This document shows, piece after piece, positions 1-8,943 of a stretch of 64,000 bases of DNA. Each line of letters begins with the position of its first letter. Position 1 is the first letter of the stretch. The stretch is from contig NZ_VFOP01000001.1 in NCBI RefSeq assembly GCF_006716185.1, forward strand, positions 1,550,001-1,614,000, written 5' to 3'. This stretch comes from Ornithinicoccus hortensis. GTDB lineage: Bacteria > Actinomycetota > Actinomycetes > Actinomycetales > Dermatophilaceae. Position numbers and translations under genes: made by a program. Below the pieces are notes generated by a model, which had not been told where the DNA came from, did no database searches, and worked only from the letters and a program-made list of their open reading frames with translations.

Positions 1-21
1 CGACACGCGAGCATCGTAGGG

Positions 22-53
22 CACCGGGGTCGCCCGCCCTGGGGCGACCGGTG
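22..53. terminator. GC-rich hairpin downstream of the FhuF-like gene
   Basis: A 12-bp inverted repeat with a two-base bulge (arms CACCGG..GGTCGCCC and GGGCGACCGGTG) lies about 50 bases past the stop of the minus-strand FhuF-like gene. There is no T-run, so it is a possible factor-dependent terminator or stabilising hairpin. I see nothing else in the first 105 bases. Confidence 0.35.
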
Positions 54-105
54 CGTCCCGGACGGGGAGCCGGGCCCCGGCGCGTCGGGGTGGAGTCGGC
101 CGCGG

Positions 106-948
106 TCAGTGGTGCTCGTCAGCGGGCCGTCCCGGACCGACGAGGACGCAGTCGGGGCACAGCCCGTGACCGGGGAGCCGGTAGTACAGGCAGCAGCCCC
201 GCCGGCGGAACTGGGACCCCCCGTCGGGGAACGACCCGCCCCCGGCCAGCCGCCGGTCCGCGAGCAGACCCCGGACGACCGCGTCGACCTGCGCCTCGAG
301 GTCGGGGCGGCGGCGCACCAGCATCCGCCCGGAGTTCACCAGGGCCGAGGCCGTATTGCTGACCATCACCCGGGCCGAAGTGCGCCCCAGCCGGGCGCAG
401 GCCCGGTCGACATCATGGACGGAGCCGGCCAGGATGAGGTCGCGCAGGGCGCCGACCGTCTCGACGGGACCGGACACGGAACGACCGGCGAGCGGGTCGG
501 CGGACGCGAGCGGCACCGGGCTGCGGTGTCCGGCGGACACGTGCAGCAGCGACGTGGACAGGTCGGGCACCCACCCGTGCAGGAGGGCGGACGCCAGCCC
601 GACCGACCAGAGGCGTGAGACCAGGCCGACCTGCACCGCGGACACCGCGACCCGTGGGTCGACCACGGGGTCTGCCCCGGGAGCGTCCCCCGACGCACCG
701 TCGGACGCCCGGCCGACGTTGGCCAGCGCCTCCCGGACCGCATCGAAGCGCGCCGGGAGGAGGGGCTCGGCCAGGGCCCGACCCAGCGGGACCAGCCCGT
801 CGGTGGAGACCTGCCAGCCGAAGAACCCCTGGAGCGCGTCGAGGGACCTGGCCAGCCCTACCGGGTCGGGAGCCGTCAGCCGACGGTCCCGTCGAGCACC
901 GCGCGGGCCGCGGAGAAGCGGGCGATCGGCACCCGGTAGGGGGAGCAC
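106..948 (-). CDS. FhuF-like [2Fe-2S] iron-reductase-family protein
   Basis: Likely cytoplasmic iron-sulfur protein related to FhuF ferric-siderophore reductases. The C-terminus carries CC-x(10)-CPDC (motif GCCLYYRLPG then LCPDC, about residues 249-266), the typical FhuF C-terminal cluster-binding signature. The rest is a helical region without catalytic motifs that I recognise. The only in-frame ATG gives 280 residues and overlaps the 3' end of ppdK by 73 bases. Residues 1-23 look like readthrough of ppdK sequence, so the true start may be the non-canonical CTG near 881. It is last in the ppsR-ppdK direction and may be translated by coupling to ppdK. The family assignment rests on the Cys motif; the physiological substrate is unknown. 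Confidence 0.7.
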   Translation of the reverse strand: MLPLPGADRPLLRGPRGARRDRRLTAPDPVGLARSLDALQGFFGWQVSTDGLVPLGRALAEPLLPARFDAVREALANVGRASDGASGDAPGADPVVDPRVAVSAVQVGLVSRLWSVGLASALLHGWVPDLSTSLLHVSAGHRSPVPLASADPLAGRSVSGPVETVGALRDLILAGSVHDVDRACARLGRTSARVMVSNTASALVNSGRMLVRRRPDLEAQVDAVVRGLLADRRLAGGGSFPDGGSQFRRRGCCLYYRLPGHGLCPDCVLVGPGRPADEHH

Positions 949-3542
949 GACACGTAGTCCAACCCGATCGACTCGAACAGCGCGATCGAGGCGGGGTCGC
1001 CGCCGTGCTCACCGCAGACGCCGACCTTGAGGTCGCCCTTGGTCTGCCGGCCGCGGTCGGTCCCGATCCGGACCAGGCCGCCCACGCCGTCGGCGTCGAT
1101 GGAGGCGAACGGGTTGTTCGGCACGACGTCGTCGTCCACGTAGGCCGCCAGGAAGCTGCCCTCGGCATCGTCCCGGGAGATCCCGATGCCGGTCTGGGTC
1201 AGGTCGTTGGTGCCGAAGCTGAAGAAGTCGGCGTGCTCGGCGATCTGGTCGGCCACCACGGCGGCCCGCGGGAGTTCGATCATGGTGCCCACCGTGTAGG
1301 GGAACTCCTTGCCGGCGGACTCGAACTCCTCCGCCAGCGTCTCGTCGATCAGCTCGCGCATCCGGCGCAACTCCTCGGCATACGCCACGAGCGGGACCAT
1401 GATCTCCACGAGCGGCTCCCCGCCCCGCTCGGCGACGGCGAACGCCGCCCGGGCGATGGCCCGGACCTGCATCTGCGGGATCTCCGGGTAGAGCAGCGCC
1501 AGCCGGACGCCGCGGGTGCCCAGCATGGGGTTCATCTCGGTGAGCTTCTTGACCTGGGCCAGCAGCACGCGGGCCTCGCGCAGCTCGGTCTCGTCGCCGC
1601 CCTGGAGCTCCAGGCGCTGCACCAGCAGGGCCTGCTCCACCAGGTCGGGCAGGAACTCGTGCAGCGGCGGGTCGAGCAGCCGGATGGTGACCGGTAGGCC
1701 GGACATCGCCTCGAAGATCGCCTCGAAGTCCTCCTGCTGCATCGGCAGGATGGTCTCCAGCGCGGCGGCCCGCTCCTCCTCGTCGCCGGCCAGGATCATC
1801 TTGCGCACGGCGGGCAGCCGGTCCTCGGCCATGAACATGTGCTCGGTGCGGCAGAGGCCGATCCCCTGGGCACCGAACTCGCGGGCCCGGGCGGCGTCCT
1901 CACCGGTGTCGGCATTGGCCCGCACCTGGAGGCGGCGGACCTCGTCGGCCCAGCCGACGACCGCCTGGAAGTCCTCGTTGATCTGCGGCGGGACCAGCTC
2001 CAACGCGCCGAGGAAGACCTCGCCGGTGGACCCGTCCAGGGTGATCGTGTCGCCCTCCCGCAGCACCGTGTCACCGATCGTGACCTTCTTGCCGGTGGCA
2101 TCGATCTTCAGCGCCGAGGCCCCCGCGACGCACGGCTTGCCCATGCCGCGGGCGACGACCGCCGCGTGCGAGGTCATGCCGCCGTGGGCGGTGAGCACGC
2201 CCTGGGCCATGATCGTGCCGCCGATGTCGTCCGGGGTGGTCTCCCAGCGGACCAGGATCACGGCGTCACCGGCCTTGCCCCGCTGCTCGGCGGTGTCGGA
2301 GTCGAAGACGATCTCGCCGACGGCCGCACCGGGGGAGGCGTTCAGCCCCTTGGTCACCGGGGACTGCCCGTGGTCGGGGTCGATCGCCGGGTGCAGCAGC
2401 TGGTCCAGCTGGGCGGGTTCGATCCGGTGCAGCGCCTGCTCCTGGGTGATCACGCCCTCGTCGACCAGGTCGCGGGCCACCTTGAAGGCGGCCGGGGCGG
2501 TGCGCTTGCCGTTGCGGGTCTGCAGCAGGTAGAGCGAGCCCTCCTCGACCGTGAACTCGATGTCCTGCATGTCCCCGTAGTGGCCCTCGAGCCGGTTCAT
2601 CGTCTCCAGCAGCTGGCCGTAGGCCTCGGGCAGCACCGACTCCATCTCCGCCAGCGGGCGGGGGGTCCGGATCCCGGCGACCACGTCCTCACCCTGGGCG
2701 TTGACCAGGAACTCGCCGTAGAGCTCCTTGGCGCCGGTGGAGGGGTTGCGGGTGAAGCAGACCCCGGTGGCGGAGGTGTCGCCGCGGTTGCCGAAGACCA
2801 TCTGCATCACGTTGACGGCGGTCCCCAGGTCATCCGGTATGCCGTTCGCCCGGCGGTAGATGCCCGCCCGGGGGTTCTGCCAGCTGCGGAACACCGCGTC
2901 GATCGAGCGGTGCAGCTGGTCGCGCGGGTCGGTCGGGAACTCGGCCCCCATGTGCTCCCGCGAGACCTCCTTGAACTGCTCGACCAGCTCCTTGAGGTCG
3001 TCCACGGACAGGTCGGTGTCCTGCTCGACGCCGCGCACCCGCTTCATCCGGGTCAGGGCGTCCTCGTAGGCGTGGGCCGGGACACCCTCCACGACCTCGC
3101 CGTACATCTGGATGAACCGCCGGTAGGAGTCCCACGCGAACCGGGGGTTCTCCGCCTCGGCACCCAGGGCCTCCACCGAGTCGTCCCCGATCCCGAGGTT
3201 GAGGATGGTGTCCATCATCCCGGGCATGGAGACGACGGCGCCGGAGCGCACCGAGACCAGCAGCGGCTTGTCGCCGGAGCCCAGGCGCCGCCCGGTCCGC
3301 TCCTCGAGCCGCTCCAGGGCCTCCAGCGTGTCCTCCCAGAGGTTCTCGGGCCAGTCCCCGCCCCGGTTCATCGCCTCGATGCAGGCGGCCGTGGTGACCG
3401 TGAACCCGTCGGGGACCGGGACCCCCAGCCGCAGCATCTCGGCGACGTTGGCGCCCTTGCCGCCGAGCAGCGCCTTCATCGACGCGTCCCCCTCGGACAG
3501 GTCGTACAGGTAACGGGTGGAGGTGTTCTCGCTGCCGCTCAT
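876..3542 (-). CDS. ppdK: pyruvate, phosphate dikinase
   Basis: Catalyses reversible conversion of pyruvate, ATP and Pi to PEP, AMP and PPi in the cytoplasm. At 888 residues it has the usual bacterial length. Order of domains: N-terminal ATP-grasp region (GGKGANVAEM near residue 27; QTRNGKRT near 341); central phosphohistidine swivel domain with GGMTSHAAVVARG, placing catalytic His at 459 and the regulatory Thr at 457; C-terminal PEP/pyruvate TIM barrel ending in GVCGEHGGDP, whose Cys is the C-terminal active-site residue. All key residues are present. It lies 145 bases downstream of, and co-directional with, its predicted regulatory protein, so the pair probably controls the PEP/pyruvate balance. 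The start at 3542 agrees with the family N-terminus. Confidence 0.96.
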   Translation of the reverse strand: MSGSENTSTRYLYDLSEGDASMKALLGGKGANVAEMLRLGVPVPDGFTVTTAACIEAMNRGGDWPENLWEDTLEALERLEERTGRRLGSGDKPLLVSVRSGAVVSMPGMMDTILNLGIGDDSVEALGAEAENPRFAWDSYRRFIQMYGEVVEGVPAHAYEDALTRMKRVRGVEQDTDLSVDDLKELVEQFKEVSREHMGAEFPTDPRDQLHRSIDAVFRSWQNPRAGIYRRANGIPDDLGTAVNVMQMVFGNRGDTSATGVCFTRNPSTGAKELYGEFLVNAQGEDVVAGIRTPRPLAEMESVLPEAYGQLLETMNRLEGHYGDMQDIEFTVEEGSLYLLQTRNGKRTAPAAFKVARDLVDEGVITQEQALHRIEPAQLDQLLHPAIDPDHGQSPVTKGLNASPGAAVGEIVFDSDTAEQRGKAGDAVILVRWETTPDDIGGTIMAQGVLTAHGGMTSHAAVVARGMGKPCVAGASALKIDATGKKVTIGDTVLREGDTITLDGSTGEVFLGALELVPPQINEDFQAVVGWADEVRRLQVRANADTGEDAARAREFGAQGIGLCRTEHMFMAEDRLPAVRKMILAGDEEERAAALETILPMQQEDFEAIFEAMSGLPVTIRLLDPPLHEFLPDLVEQALLVQRLELQGGDETELREARVLLAQVKKLTEMNPMLGTRGVRLALLYPEIPQMQVRAIARAAFAVAERGGEPLVEIMVPLVAYAEELRRMRELIDETLAEEFESAGKEFPYTVGTMIELPRAAVVADQIAEHADFFSFGTNDLTQTGIGISRDDAEGSFLAAYVDDDVVPNNPFASIDADGVGGLVRIGTDRGRQTKGDLKVGVCGEHGGDPASIALFESIGLDYVSCSPYRVPIARFSAARAVLDGTVG

Positions 3543-3687
3543 CGCGTCTCCTCGCTGGTCACGTCCTCGTGGCCGGCGTGCCGGTTCGACACGTCGGATC
3601 TGGAGAGCGAGCCTACTGCCCCGGGAGCGCCCGGCGCCCGGCGGGACCCCTTGCCCACCGTGGCCGCCGACGCGCTCGACGGATCCC

Positions 3688-4536
3688 TCAGCCGGTCGAT
3701 CCCAGCGCGGCGTCCCGCCGGCGTTCGAGCACCTCCAGCACCCGGCCCGCAGCCTCCTCCAGGGCCAGTTCGGTGGTGTCGATGACGGGGCAGCCGAGCC
3801 GGCGCTGGATGTCGTTCACCTCGTCCAGCTCCTCGTAGATGCGGACCAGCTCGGTGTAGCCGTCGGCGCCGTGCCGCCGGCTGCCCAGTGCCCGCACCCG
3901 CTTCTCGCGGATGGCCTGGAGCCGTTGCGGGTCGATGGTCAGCCCCACGATCTTCCAGCGGTCCACCTCGAACAGCTGCTCCGGCGGCGCGATGCCGGCC
4001 ACCAACGGGATGTTCGCGGTCTTGTAGCCCAGGTAGCCCAGGTACATCGACAGCGGGGTCTTGCCCGTCCGGGAGACACCGATCAGCACGATGTCGGCCT
4101 GCTGGATCGGGTTGGTGAGCCGTCCGTCGTCGTTGGCGAGGGCGAACTCCATCGCCTGGATCCGCTTGAAGTAGTCCTCGCCCACCCCGACCGGTCGGGC
4201 CGGGACGCGCTCGGGCGCGGCCCCGGTGACCTGTTGCAGCGCGGTCAGTGCAGAGTCGAGCAGGTCGGCGTGCGGGATCTGCCGCGACTCGCACAACTCG
4301 GCCACCCGGCGGCGCAGCGCCTCGTCGACGATGGTGGAGAAGACGGCCACGCGGGTCCGCGCCGAGTCCAGGTGCCCGATGACGTGCTCCAGCCCCGCCG
4401 CGGAGGCGATCCGCGGGTGCCGCACGATCCGCACGTCGTAGGAGGCGTACTGCGCGGCGGAGGCCCGCGCCACGCGCGCGGCCGTGTCCCCGGTCGAGTC
4501 GGCGACGACGTGGACTTCGATGGGCTCGCGGGGCAT
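3688..4536 (-). CDS. PPDK/PEP-synthase regulatory protein (DUF299 kinase/pyrophosphorylase)
   Basis: Bifunctional ADP-dependent kinase and Pi-dependent pyrophosphorylase that switches a dikinase off and on by modifying the Thr beside its catalytic His. The DUF299 signature is clear: N-terminal VHVVADSTGDTA (about 8-19) and the P-loop-like GVSRTGKTPLSMYL near residue 153, followed by GYKTANIPLV. Length (282) is normal. The gene directly precedes ppdK, which is the expected target because ppdK shows the TSH acceptor motif. The start is supported by a CATACT -10-like hexamer at 4543-4548 exactly six bases before the ATG, suggesting a leaderless mRNA for this operon. Whether the target is PPDK or PEP synthase is decided here only by context. 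Confidence 0.92.
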   Translation of the reverse strand: MPREPIEVHVVADSTGDTAARVARASAAQYASYDVRIVRHPRIASAAGLEHVIGHLDSARTRVAVFSTIVDEALRRRVAELCESRQIPHADLLDSALTALQQVTGAAPERVPARPVGVGEDYFKRIQAMEFALANDDGRLTNPIQQADIVLIGVSRTGKTPLSMYLGYLGYKTANIPLVAGIAPPEQLFEVDRWKIVGLTIDPQRLQAIREKRVRALGSRRHGADGYTELVRIYEELDEVNDIQRRLGCPVIDTTELALEEAAGRVLEVLERRRDAALGSTG

Positions 4537-4567
4537 GGGCTCAGTATGTCGTGGGCGGGATCGCCTG

Positions 4568-5005
4568 TCAGGGCGCGGGGCGGAACCCCCCGGTAGCGCC
4601 GCCCGGCGGGCTGAGGAAGGTGCGGTGCACGTCGTCCGACATCCGGACCACGGCGAAGTAGACCTCCAGGGTCATCCGCAGGAAGGCCAGCCACACGAGT
4701 GCCACGATCCAGCCGAGGAGGAGGGCGATCACGCCGAGGAGGGGAAAGTCGCTGCTGAATCCGAGGACGATCCAGGACACCCAGCTGAAGGCGGCCAGGA
4801 TCATGCAAGCCAGGTAGATCCAGCTGACGATCTTCGGGGTGATCAGGGTGTGGAAGCGCCAGTCGAGCAGCGCCGCCACGAAGGACTTGGCCTGGTCGGC
4901 CGACACGTTCACCGAGACGGGGCCGCTCCCGCCCGACTCACCGGGATGACCTGGGTTCGGCGGCTGCTGGTTCGGGGGCTGGTTCGGGTCGGATGGGACA
5001 GACAT
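4568..5005 (-). CDS. DUF4282 membrane protein
   Basis: Small membrane protein of 145 residues. A Pro/Gly/Asn-rich N-terminal tail (about 1-35) is followed by the DUF4282-type segment ALLDWRFHTLITPKIV and two long hydrophobic helices (about 56-78 and 86-108), then LEVYFAVVRMSDDVHRT, which is characteristic of the family. The function of the family is unknown. The start at 5005 is chosen because AGGAG lies seven to eleven bases upstream; a longer in-frame reading to 5221 would run into the miaA start region. It is divergent from miaA and about 30 bases from the ppsR start. Confidence 0.75.
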   Translation of the reverse strand: MSVPSDPNQPPNQQPPNPGHPGESGGSGPVSVNVSADQAKSFVAALLDWRFHTLITPKIVSWIYLACMILAAFSWVSWIVLGFSSDFPLLGVIALLLGWIVALVWLAFLRMTLEVYFAVVRMSDDVHRTFLSPPGGATGGFRPAP

Positions 5006-5176
5006 GGGGGCTCCTGGGCTCACGGGCTCACGAGGCACTCGGGCCAGGGCCCGGGCCCTCACGACGGCAGGGGACCGACGCTGGGCTGATTCTCCCGAGC
5101 CTTTCGGTGCCTGTCCAGGGTCGCGCGACGAACCGCTGCGGTCCTGGCGCCCCGCGGGTCCTGGCAGACTCGGGAC

Positions 5177-6130
5177 GTGCTTCCCGCGACTCCTGCCGCC
5201 GCCCGCCCCGGCGCGCAGCACACCGTGGCGCCGGTGATCGCGGTCGTCGGTCCGACGGCCACCGGGAAGTCAGACCTGGGCCTTGCCCTGGCCGAGCGGC
5301 TGGGTGGGGAGGTCGTCAATGCCGATGCGTCCCAGCTCTACCGGGGGATGGACATCGGCACGGCCAAGCTGCCGGTGGACGGCCGCCGCGGCATCCCCCA
5401 CCACCAGCTCGACGTCCTGGAGGTGACCGACGAGGCCAGCGTCGCCGCCTACCAGCGGCACGCCCGCTCCGACCTGGCGGCCATCCGGTCCCGCGGGCGG
5501 CGACCGGTCGTGGTCGGCGGGTCGGGCCTCTACGTCCGCGCGCTGGTGGACCAGCTCGACATCCCCCCGACCGACCCGCAGGTGCGGGCCCGGTGGGAGG
5601 CGGCGCTCGCCGACCGGGGGGTCGGGGCGATGTATGCCGAGCTGACCGACCGCGACCCGGCCGCCGCCGCGCGGATCGAGCCGCGCAACGGGCGGCGGAT
5701 CGTGCGGGCGCTGGAGGTCATCGAGCTCACCGGCCGCCCCTTCAGCGCGTCGCTGCCGCGCCGCGAGTTCGTCGAACCGACCGTGCTGATCGGGTTGCGG
5801 GCCGACCGGGCGGTGCTCGACGCGCGGATCGCCGACCGGGTCGACCGGATGTGGCGCGACGGGATGCTGGAGGAGGTCGCCGCCCTGGAGCGGGCGGGGT
5901 TGCGCGAGGGGCGCACGGCGTCCCGGGCGCTGGGCTACGCCCAGGCGCTGCGGCAGCTGGACGGCGAGCTGACCGGGGAGGAGGCGCGGGCAGACACGGT
6001 GCGGATGACGCGACGGTTCGCCCGGCGGCAGGAGTCGTGGTTCGGCCCCGACCCGCGCACCGTCTGGCTGGAGCACGACGCACCGGACCTACTCGACCGG
6101 GCACTGGCGGCCGTGCGGGACCGCGCCTGA
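5177..6130 (+). CDS. miaA: tRNA dimethylallyltransferase
   Basis: Transfers a dimethylallyl group to N6 of A37 in tRNAs reading UNN codons. The P-loop GPTATGKS is at residues 25-32, followed by the family blocks NADASQLYRGMDIGTAKL and VVVGGSGLYVRAL; the C-terminal half includes RVDRMWRDGMLEEV. At 317 residues it has normal length. The GTG start lies exactly six bases after CAGACT (5165-5170), a -10-like hexamer, so the message is probably leaderless. The gene is alone in this direction, with a minus-strand gene starting 22 bases beyond its stop. Confidence 0.95.
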   Translation: MLPATPAAARPGAQHTVAPVIAVVGPTATGKSDLGLALAERLGGEVVNADASQLYRGMDIGTAKLPVDGRRGIPHHQLDVLEVTDEASVAAYQRHARSDLAAIRSRGRRPVVVGGSGLYVRALVDQLDIPPTDPQVRARWEAALADRGVGAMYAELTDRDPAAAARIEPRNGRRIVRALEVIELTGRPFSASLPRREFVEPTVLIGLRADRAVLDARIADRVDRMWRDGMLEEVAALERAGLREGRTASRALGYAQALRQLDGELTGEEARADTVRMTRRFARRQESWFGPDPRTVWLEHDAPDLLDRALAAVRDRA

Positions 6131-6152
6131 CCCCCCGCCGGGAGCAGCCCGC

Positions 6153-6647
6153 TCAGCCCTGGTCCGACCCAGCCCAGGGGGCGCCCGTGACCGCGGGCTC
6201 CTTCCCCTGGAACACCTCGCGGTCCAGGGCCCACACCTGCAGCTGCACCGGGGACCAGTAGCAGTCGATCGACTCGTCGCCGACCGTCACGGCGAACCAG
6301 ACCCGGCCGGTGCCGTCGGTGAACAGCGAGCCCGACTCCGTGCACCGGTGGAAGGCGGCCGCGACCAGGACGTGGGTGTCCAGGTCGACCGCCTCGAGGG
6401 CGGTGGTGTCCAGCCCGTCGCCCAGGCCGTCCAGGAACCGCTCCCGCCCGGCCTCGGTCTCGATGAGCAGCGGGGCGTAGGGGAGCTCCCCGAGGTCGGA
6501 TCGGTCGGTCCGGTCCTCCCCCCACCCGGCGGCCAGGGACCCGACGGTCCACGCCGGCGGCGGCGACAGCGGAGGCTCCGGCCCCGTGTCGGTCCCGCCG
6601 AACAACCCGGTCAGCAGCGCGACCAGCAGCGCGATGAGCCACGTCAT
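6153..6647 (-). CDS. small exported or membrane-anchored protein of unknown function
   Basis: 164 residues from the ATG at 6647, preferred over the upstream GTG at 6656 because a purine-rich AAAGGGG is then properly spaced. Residues 2-16 form one hydrophobic helix (signal anchor or uncleaved signal peptide), followed by a Pro-rich linker and a soluble domain containing HVLVAAAFHRCTESGS and ESIDCYWSPVQLQVW. The two Cys could form a disulfide outside the cell. I do not recognise a family. It is convergent with miaA and downstream of the methyltransferase gene. Confidence 0.6.
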   Translation of the reverse strand: MTWLIALLVALLTGLFGGTDTGPEPPLSPPPAWTVGSLAAGWGEDRTDRSDLGELPYAPLLIETEAGRERFLDGLGDGLDTTALEAVDLDTHVLVAAAFHRCTESGSLFTDGTGRVWFAVTVGDESIDCYWSPVQLQVWALDREVFQGKEPAVTGAPWAGSDQG

Positions 6648-6722
6648 GTCCCACACCCCTTTGTCTCCCGGAACCCGTCCGCGTCCTGGGGGTGTGACGG
6701 GGTGGCGTGGCGGGTCGTTCCC

Positions 6723-7337
6723 TCAGCCGCCGGGGGCGAGGACCCGCAGCAGCCGGAAGCCCTTGGAGCTGCCCGCGCGGCCGACCACGAAACCGTCGGG
6801 GAGCGCTCCGCCGAGCCAGGTCTGCAGGGAGTCCGCGCCGAGGTTCTTCTGCACGACCAGCCAGGCCTCGCCGCCGGGAGCCAGTCGGGGCAGCCAGCCC
6901 AGCAGCATCTCGTGCAGCACCGCCTTGCCCACCCGGATCGGCGGGTTGGACCAGATCAGGTCGAAGGTGACCTCCGCCGGGACCTCCTCGGGCGTCACCG
7001 CGCGCACCCCGGGAAGGTCCAGGGCGGCGGCGTTGCGGCGGGCCAGGTCCAGCGCGCGCCGGTTGACGTCCACGGCATACACCGTCGCGTCCGGTGCCTC
7101 CAGCGCCAGGGTGAGCGCCATCGGGCCCCACCCGCAGCCGAGGTCGAGGAGGGTGCCCGTATGCGGGGGCGCGGGGGCGTCCTTGAGCAGCACGGCGGTG
7201 CCCTTGTCGACACCGTCGGGGGAGAAGATCCCGCCCGCGGTGTGCACGGTGACCTCCCGTCCGGCGAGGGTGACGGTGCGGTCGCGCAGCTCGCCGGGGG
7301 AGGCCGGCTCGGCGGTGAAGTAGTGGTCGGTGCCCAT
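6723..7337 (-). CDS. class I SAM-dependent methyltransferase (RsmC-like small domain)
   Basis: 204 residues. The N-terminal segment DHYFTAEPASPGE and the AGGIFSPDGVDKGT block are typical of RsmC/RlmG-like small methyltransferases in actinobacteria. The SAM-binding motif I is LLDLGCGWGPMAL (about residues 65-77); motif IV is DLIWSNPPIRVGK, an NPP catalytic signature of N-methyltransferases that act on exocyclic amines. The C-terminus QKNLGADSLQTWL also matches the family. The likely substrate is a guanine in rRNA, which is inference. The start at 7337 is the first ATG; longer readings run into hflX antisense. It is divergent from hflX with 66 bases between starts. Confidence 0.85.
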   Translation of the reverse strand: MGTDHYFTAEPASPGELRDRTVTLAGREVTVHTAGGIFSPDGVDKGTAVLLKDAPAPPHTGTLLDLGCGWGPMALTLALEAPDATVYAVDVNRRALDLARRNAAALDLPGVRAVTPEEVPAEVTFDLIWSNPPIRVGKAVLHEMLLGWLPRLAPGGEAWLVVQKNLGADSLQTWLGGALPDGFVVGRAGSSKGFRLLRVLAPGG

Positions 7338-7403
7338 CGCGTCCCGAGTGTAGGGACGAAATGACTGGTTCGCGGTGTTCACCAGTGACATCCTGAGGAG
7401 AAC

Positions 7404-8882
7404 ATGACGAACACGCAGAACAAGACCTCCCGCCGTTCCCTGCTCGCCGAGCGCGCCGCCGCCCTCGGCGAAGAGACCACGCTGCCCGGTCCGGACGGAC
7501 CGGTCGTCGGGTGGGACACCGACGGTGACCAGTTCGACCGCGAGGAGCGCGAGGCGCTGCGCCGCGTCGCCGGCCTGTCGACGGAGCTGGAGGACGTCAC
7601 CGAGGTCGAGTACCGGCAGCTGCGCCTGGAGCGCGTCGTGCTGGCCGGGCTGTGGACGGAGGGCACCTCGCTGGACGCCGAGAACTCGCTGCGCGAGCTC
7701 GCGGCGCTGGCCGAGACCGCCGGGTCCCAGGTCCTCGACGGGCTGATCCAGCGGCGCGACAAGCCGGATCCCGCCACCTACGTCGGCTCGGGCAAGGCCC
7801 AGGAACTGCGCGACATCGTGATCGCCGAGGGGGCGGACACCGTCATCTGCGACGGTGAGCTGGGCCCCTCGCAGCGGCGCGCCCTGGAGGACGTCGTCAA
7901 GGTCAAGGTGATCGACCGGACCGCGCTGATCCTGGACATCTTCGCCCAGCACGCCAAGTCGCGAGAGGGCCGCGCCCAGGTCGAGCTGGCCCAGCTGCAG
8001 TACCTGTTGCCGCGGCTGCGCGGGTGGGGTGACTCGATGTCCAGGCAGGCCGGTGGCCGGGTGGCCGGCGGTGAGGGCATCGGCTCCCGTGGCCCCGGTG
8101 AGACCAAGATCGAGCTGGACCGGCGGCGGATCAACACCCGGATCGCCAAGCTGCGCCGCGACATCCGGGGGATGAAGTCGGCCCGCGACACCAAGCGGTC
8201 CTCGCGCCGCGCGGGCAACGTGCCCTCCGTCGCGATCGTGGGCTACACCAACGCCGGCAAGTCCTCGTTGTTGAACCGGCTCACCGGGGCGGGCGTGCTG
8301 GTCCAGAACCAGCTGTTCGCGACGCTGGACCCGACCGTCCGCCGGGCCGAGACCTCCGACGGGCGGACCTACACGCTGGCCGACACCGTCGGGTTCGTCC
8401 GCGCGCTGCCGCACCAGTTGGTCGAGGCGTTCCGCTCGACCCTGGAGGAGGCCGCGGAGGCGGACGTCCTGCTGCACGTCGTCGACGGGTCCCACCCGGA
8501 CCCGGAGGGTCAGATCAGCGCGGTGCGCGAGGTCCTGGCCGACGTCGACGCCACGGACATCCCCGAGGTGATCGCGGTCAACAAGGCCGACCTGGCCGAC
8601 CCCGAGACGCTGGCCCAGCTCCGGCGCAACCACCCGCACTCGGTGGTCGTGTCCGCCCGCACGGGGCTCGGCATACCGGAGCTGCTGCAGGCCCTGGAGG
8701 ATGAGTTGCCCCGGCCCGACCTGCGGGTCGAGGTGCTCCTGCCCTACGAGCGCGGGGACCTGGTCAGCCGGATCCACTCCGAGGGCGAGGTGCTGGCCGA
8801 GCAGCACACCGCCGAGGGCACCCGGGTGCACGCGAAGGTGTCGCAGGACCTGCACGGCGTGCTGGGCGAGTTCGCGGTCTGA
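7404..8882 (+). CDS. hflX: ribosome-associated GTPase HflX
   Basis: GTPase that binds the 50S subunit and rescues or splits stalled ribosomes. An N-terminal HflX domain (about 70-220) includes DPATYVGSGKAQEL and a glycine-rich GGEGIGSRGPGETKIE. The G domain follows: G1 GYTNAGKSS near residue 280, G3 DTVGFVRALPHQLVEAF, G4 NKAD and a short C-terminal region. At 492 residues it matches actinobacterial HflX. An AGGAG ribosome site precedes the ATG by about five bases. A six-base inverted repeat ACTGGT/ACCAGT lies just upstream. The gene following miaA-related RNA modification genes is a common bacterial neighbourhood. Confidence 0.95.
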   Translation: MTNTQNKTSRRSLLAERAAALGEETTLPGPDGPVVGWDTDGDQFDREEREALRRVAGLSTELEDVTEVEYRQLRLERVVLAGLWTEGTSLDAENSLRELAALAETAGSQVLDGLIQRRDKPDPATYVGSGKAQELRDIVIAEGADTVICDGELGPSQRRALEDVVKVKVIDRTALILDIFAQHAKSREGRAQVELAQLQYLLPRLRGWGDSMSRQAGGRVAGGEGIGSRGPGETKIELDRRRINTRIAKLRRDIRGMKSARDTKRSSRRAGNVPSVAIVGYTNAGKSSLLNRLTGAGVLVQNQLFATLDPTVRRAETSDGRTYTLADTVGFVRALPHQLVEAFRSTLEEAAEADVLLHVVDGSHPDPEGQISAVREVLADVDATDIPEVIAVNKADLADPETLAQLRRNHPHSVVVSARTGLGIPELLQALEDELPRPDLRVEVLLPYERGDLVSRIHSEGEVLAEQHTAEGTRVHAKVSQDLHGVLGEFAV

Positions 8883-8943
8883 CCGGCCCGTCGCGCAGGG
8901 GGGCGCCCGAGGTCTAACGCGAGGTGATGGTTACAGTAACTTC

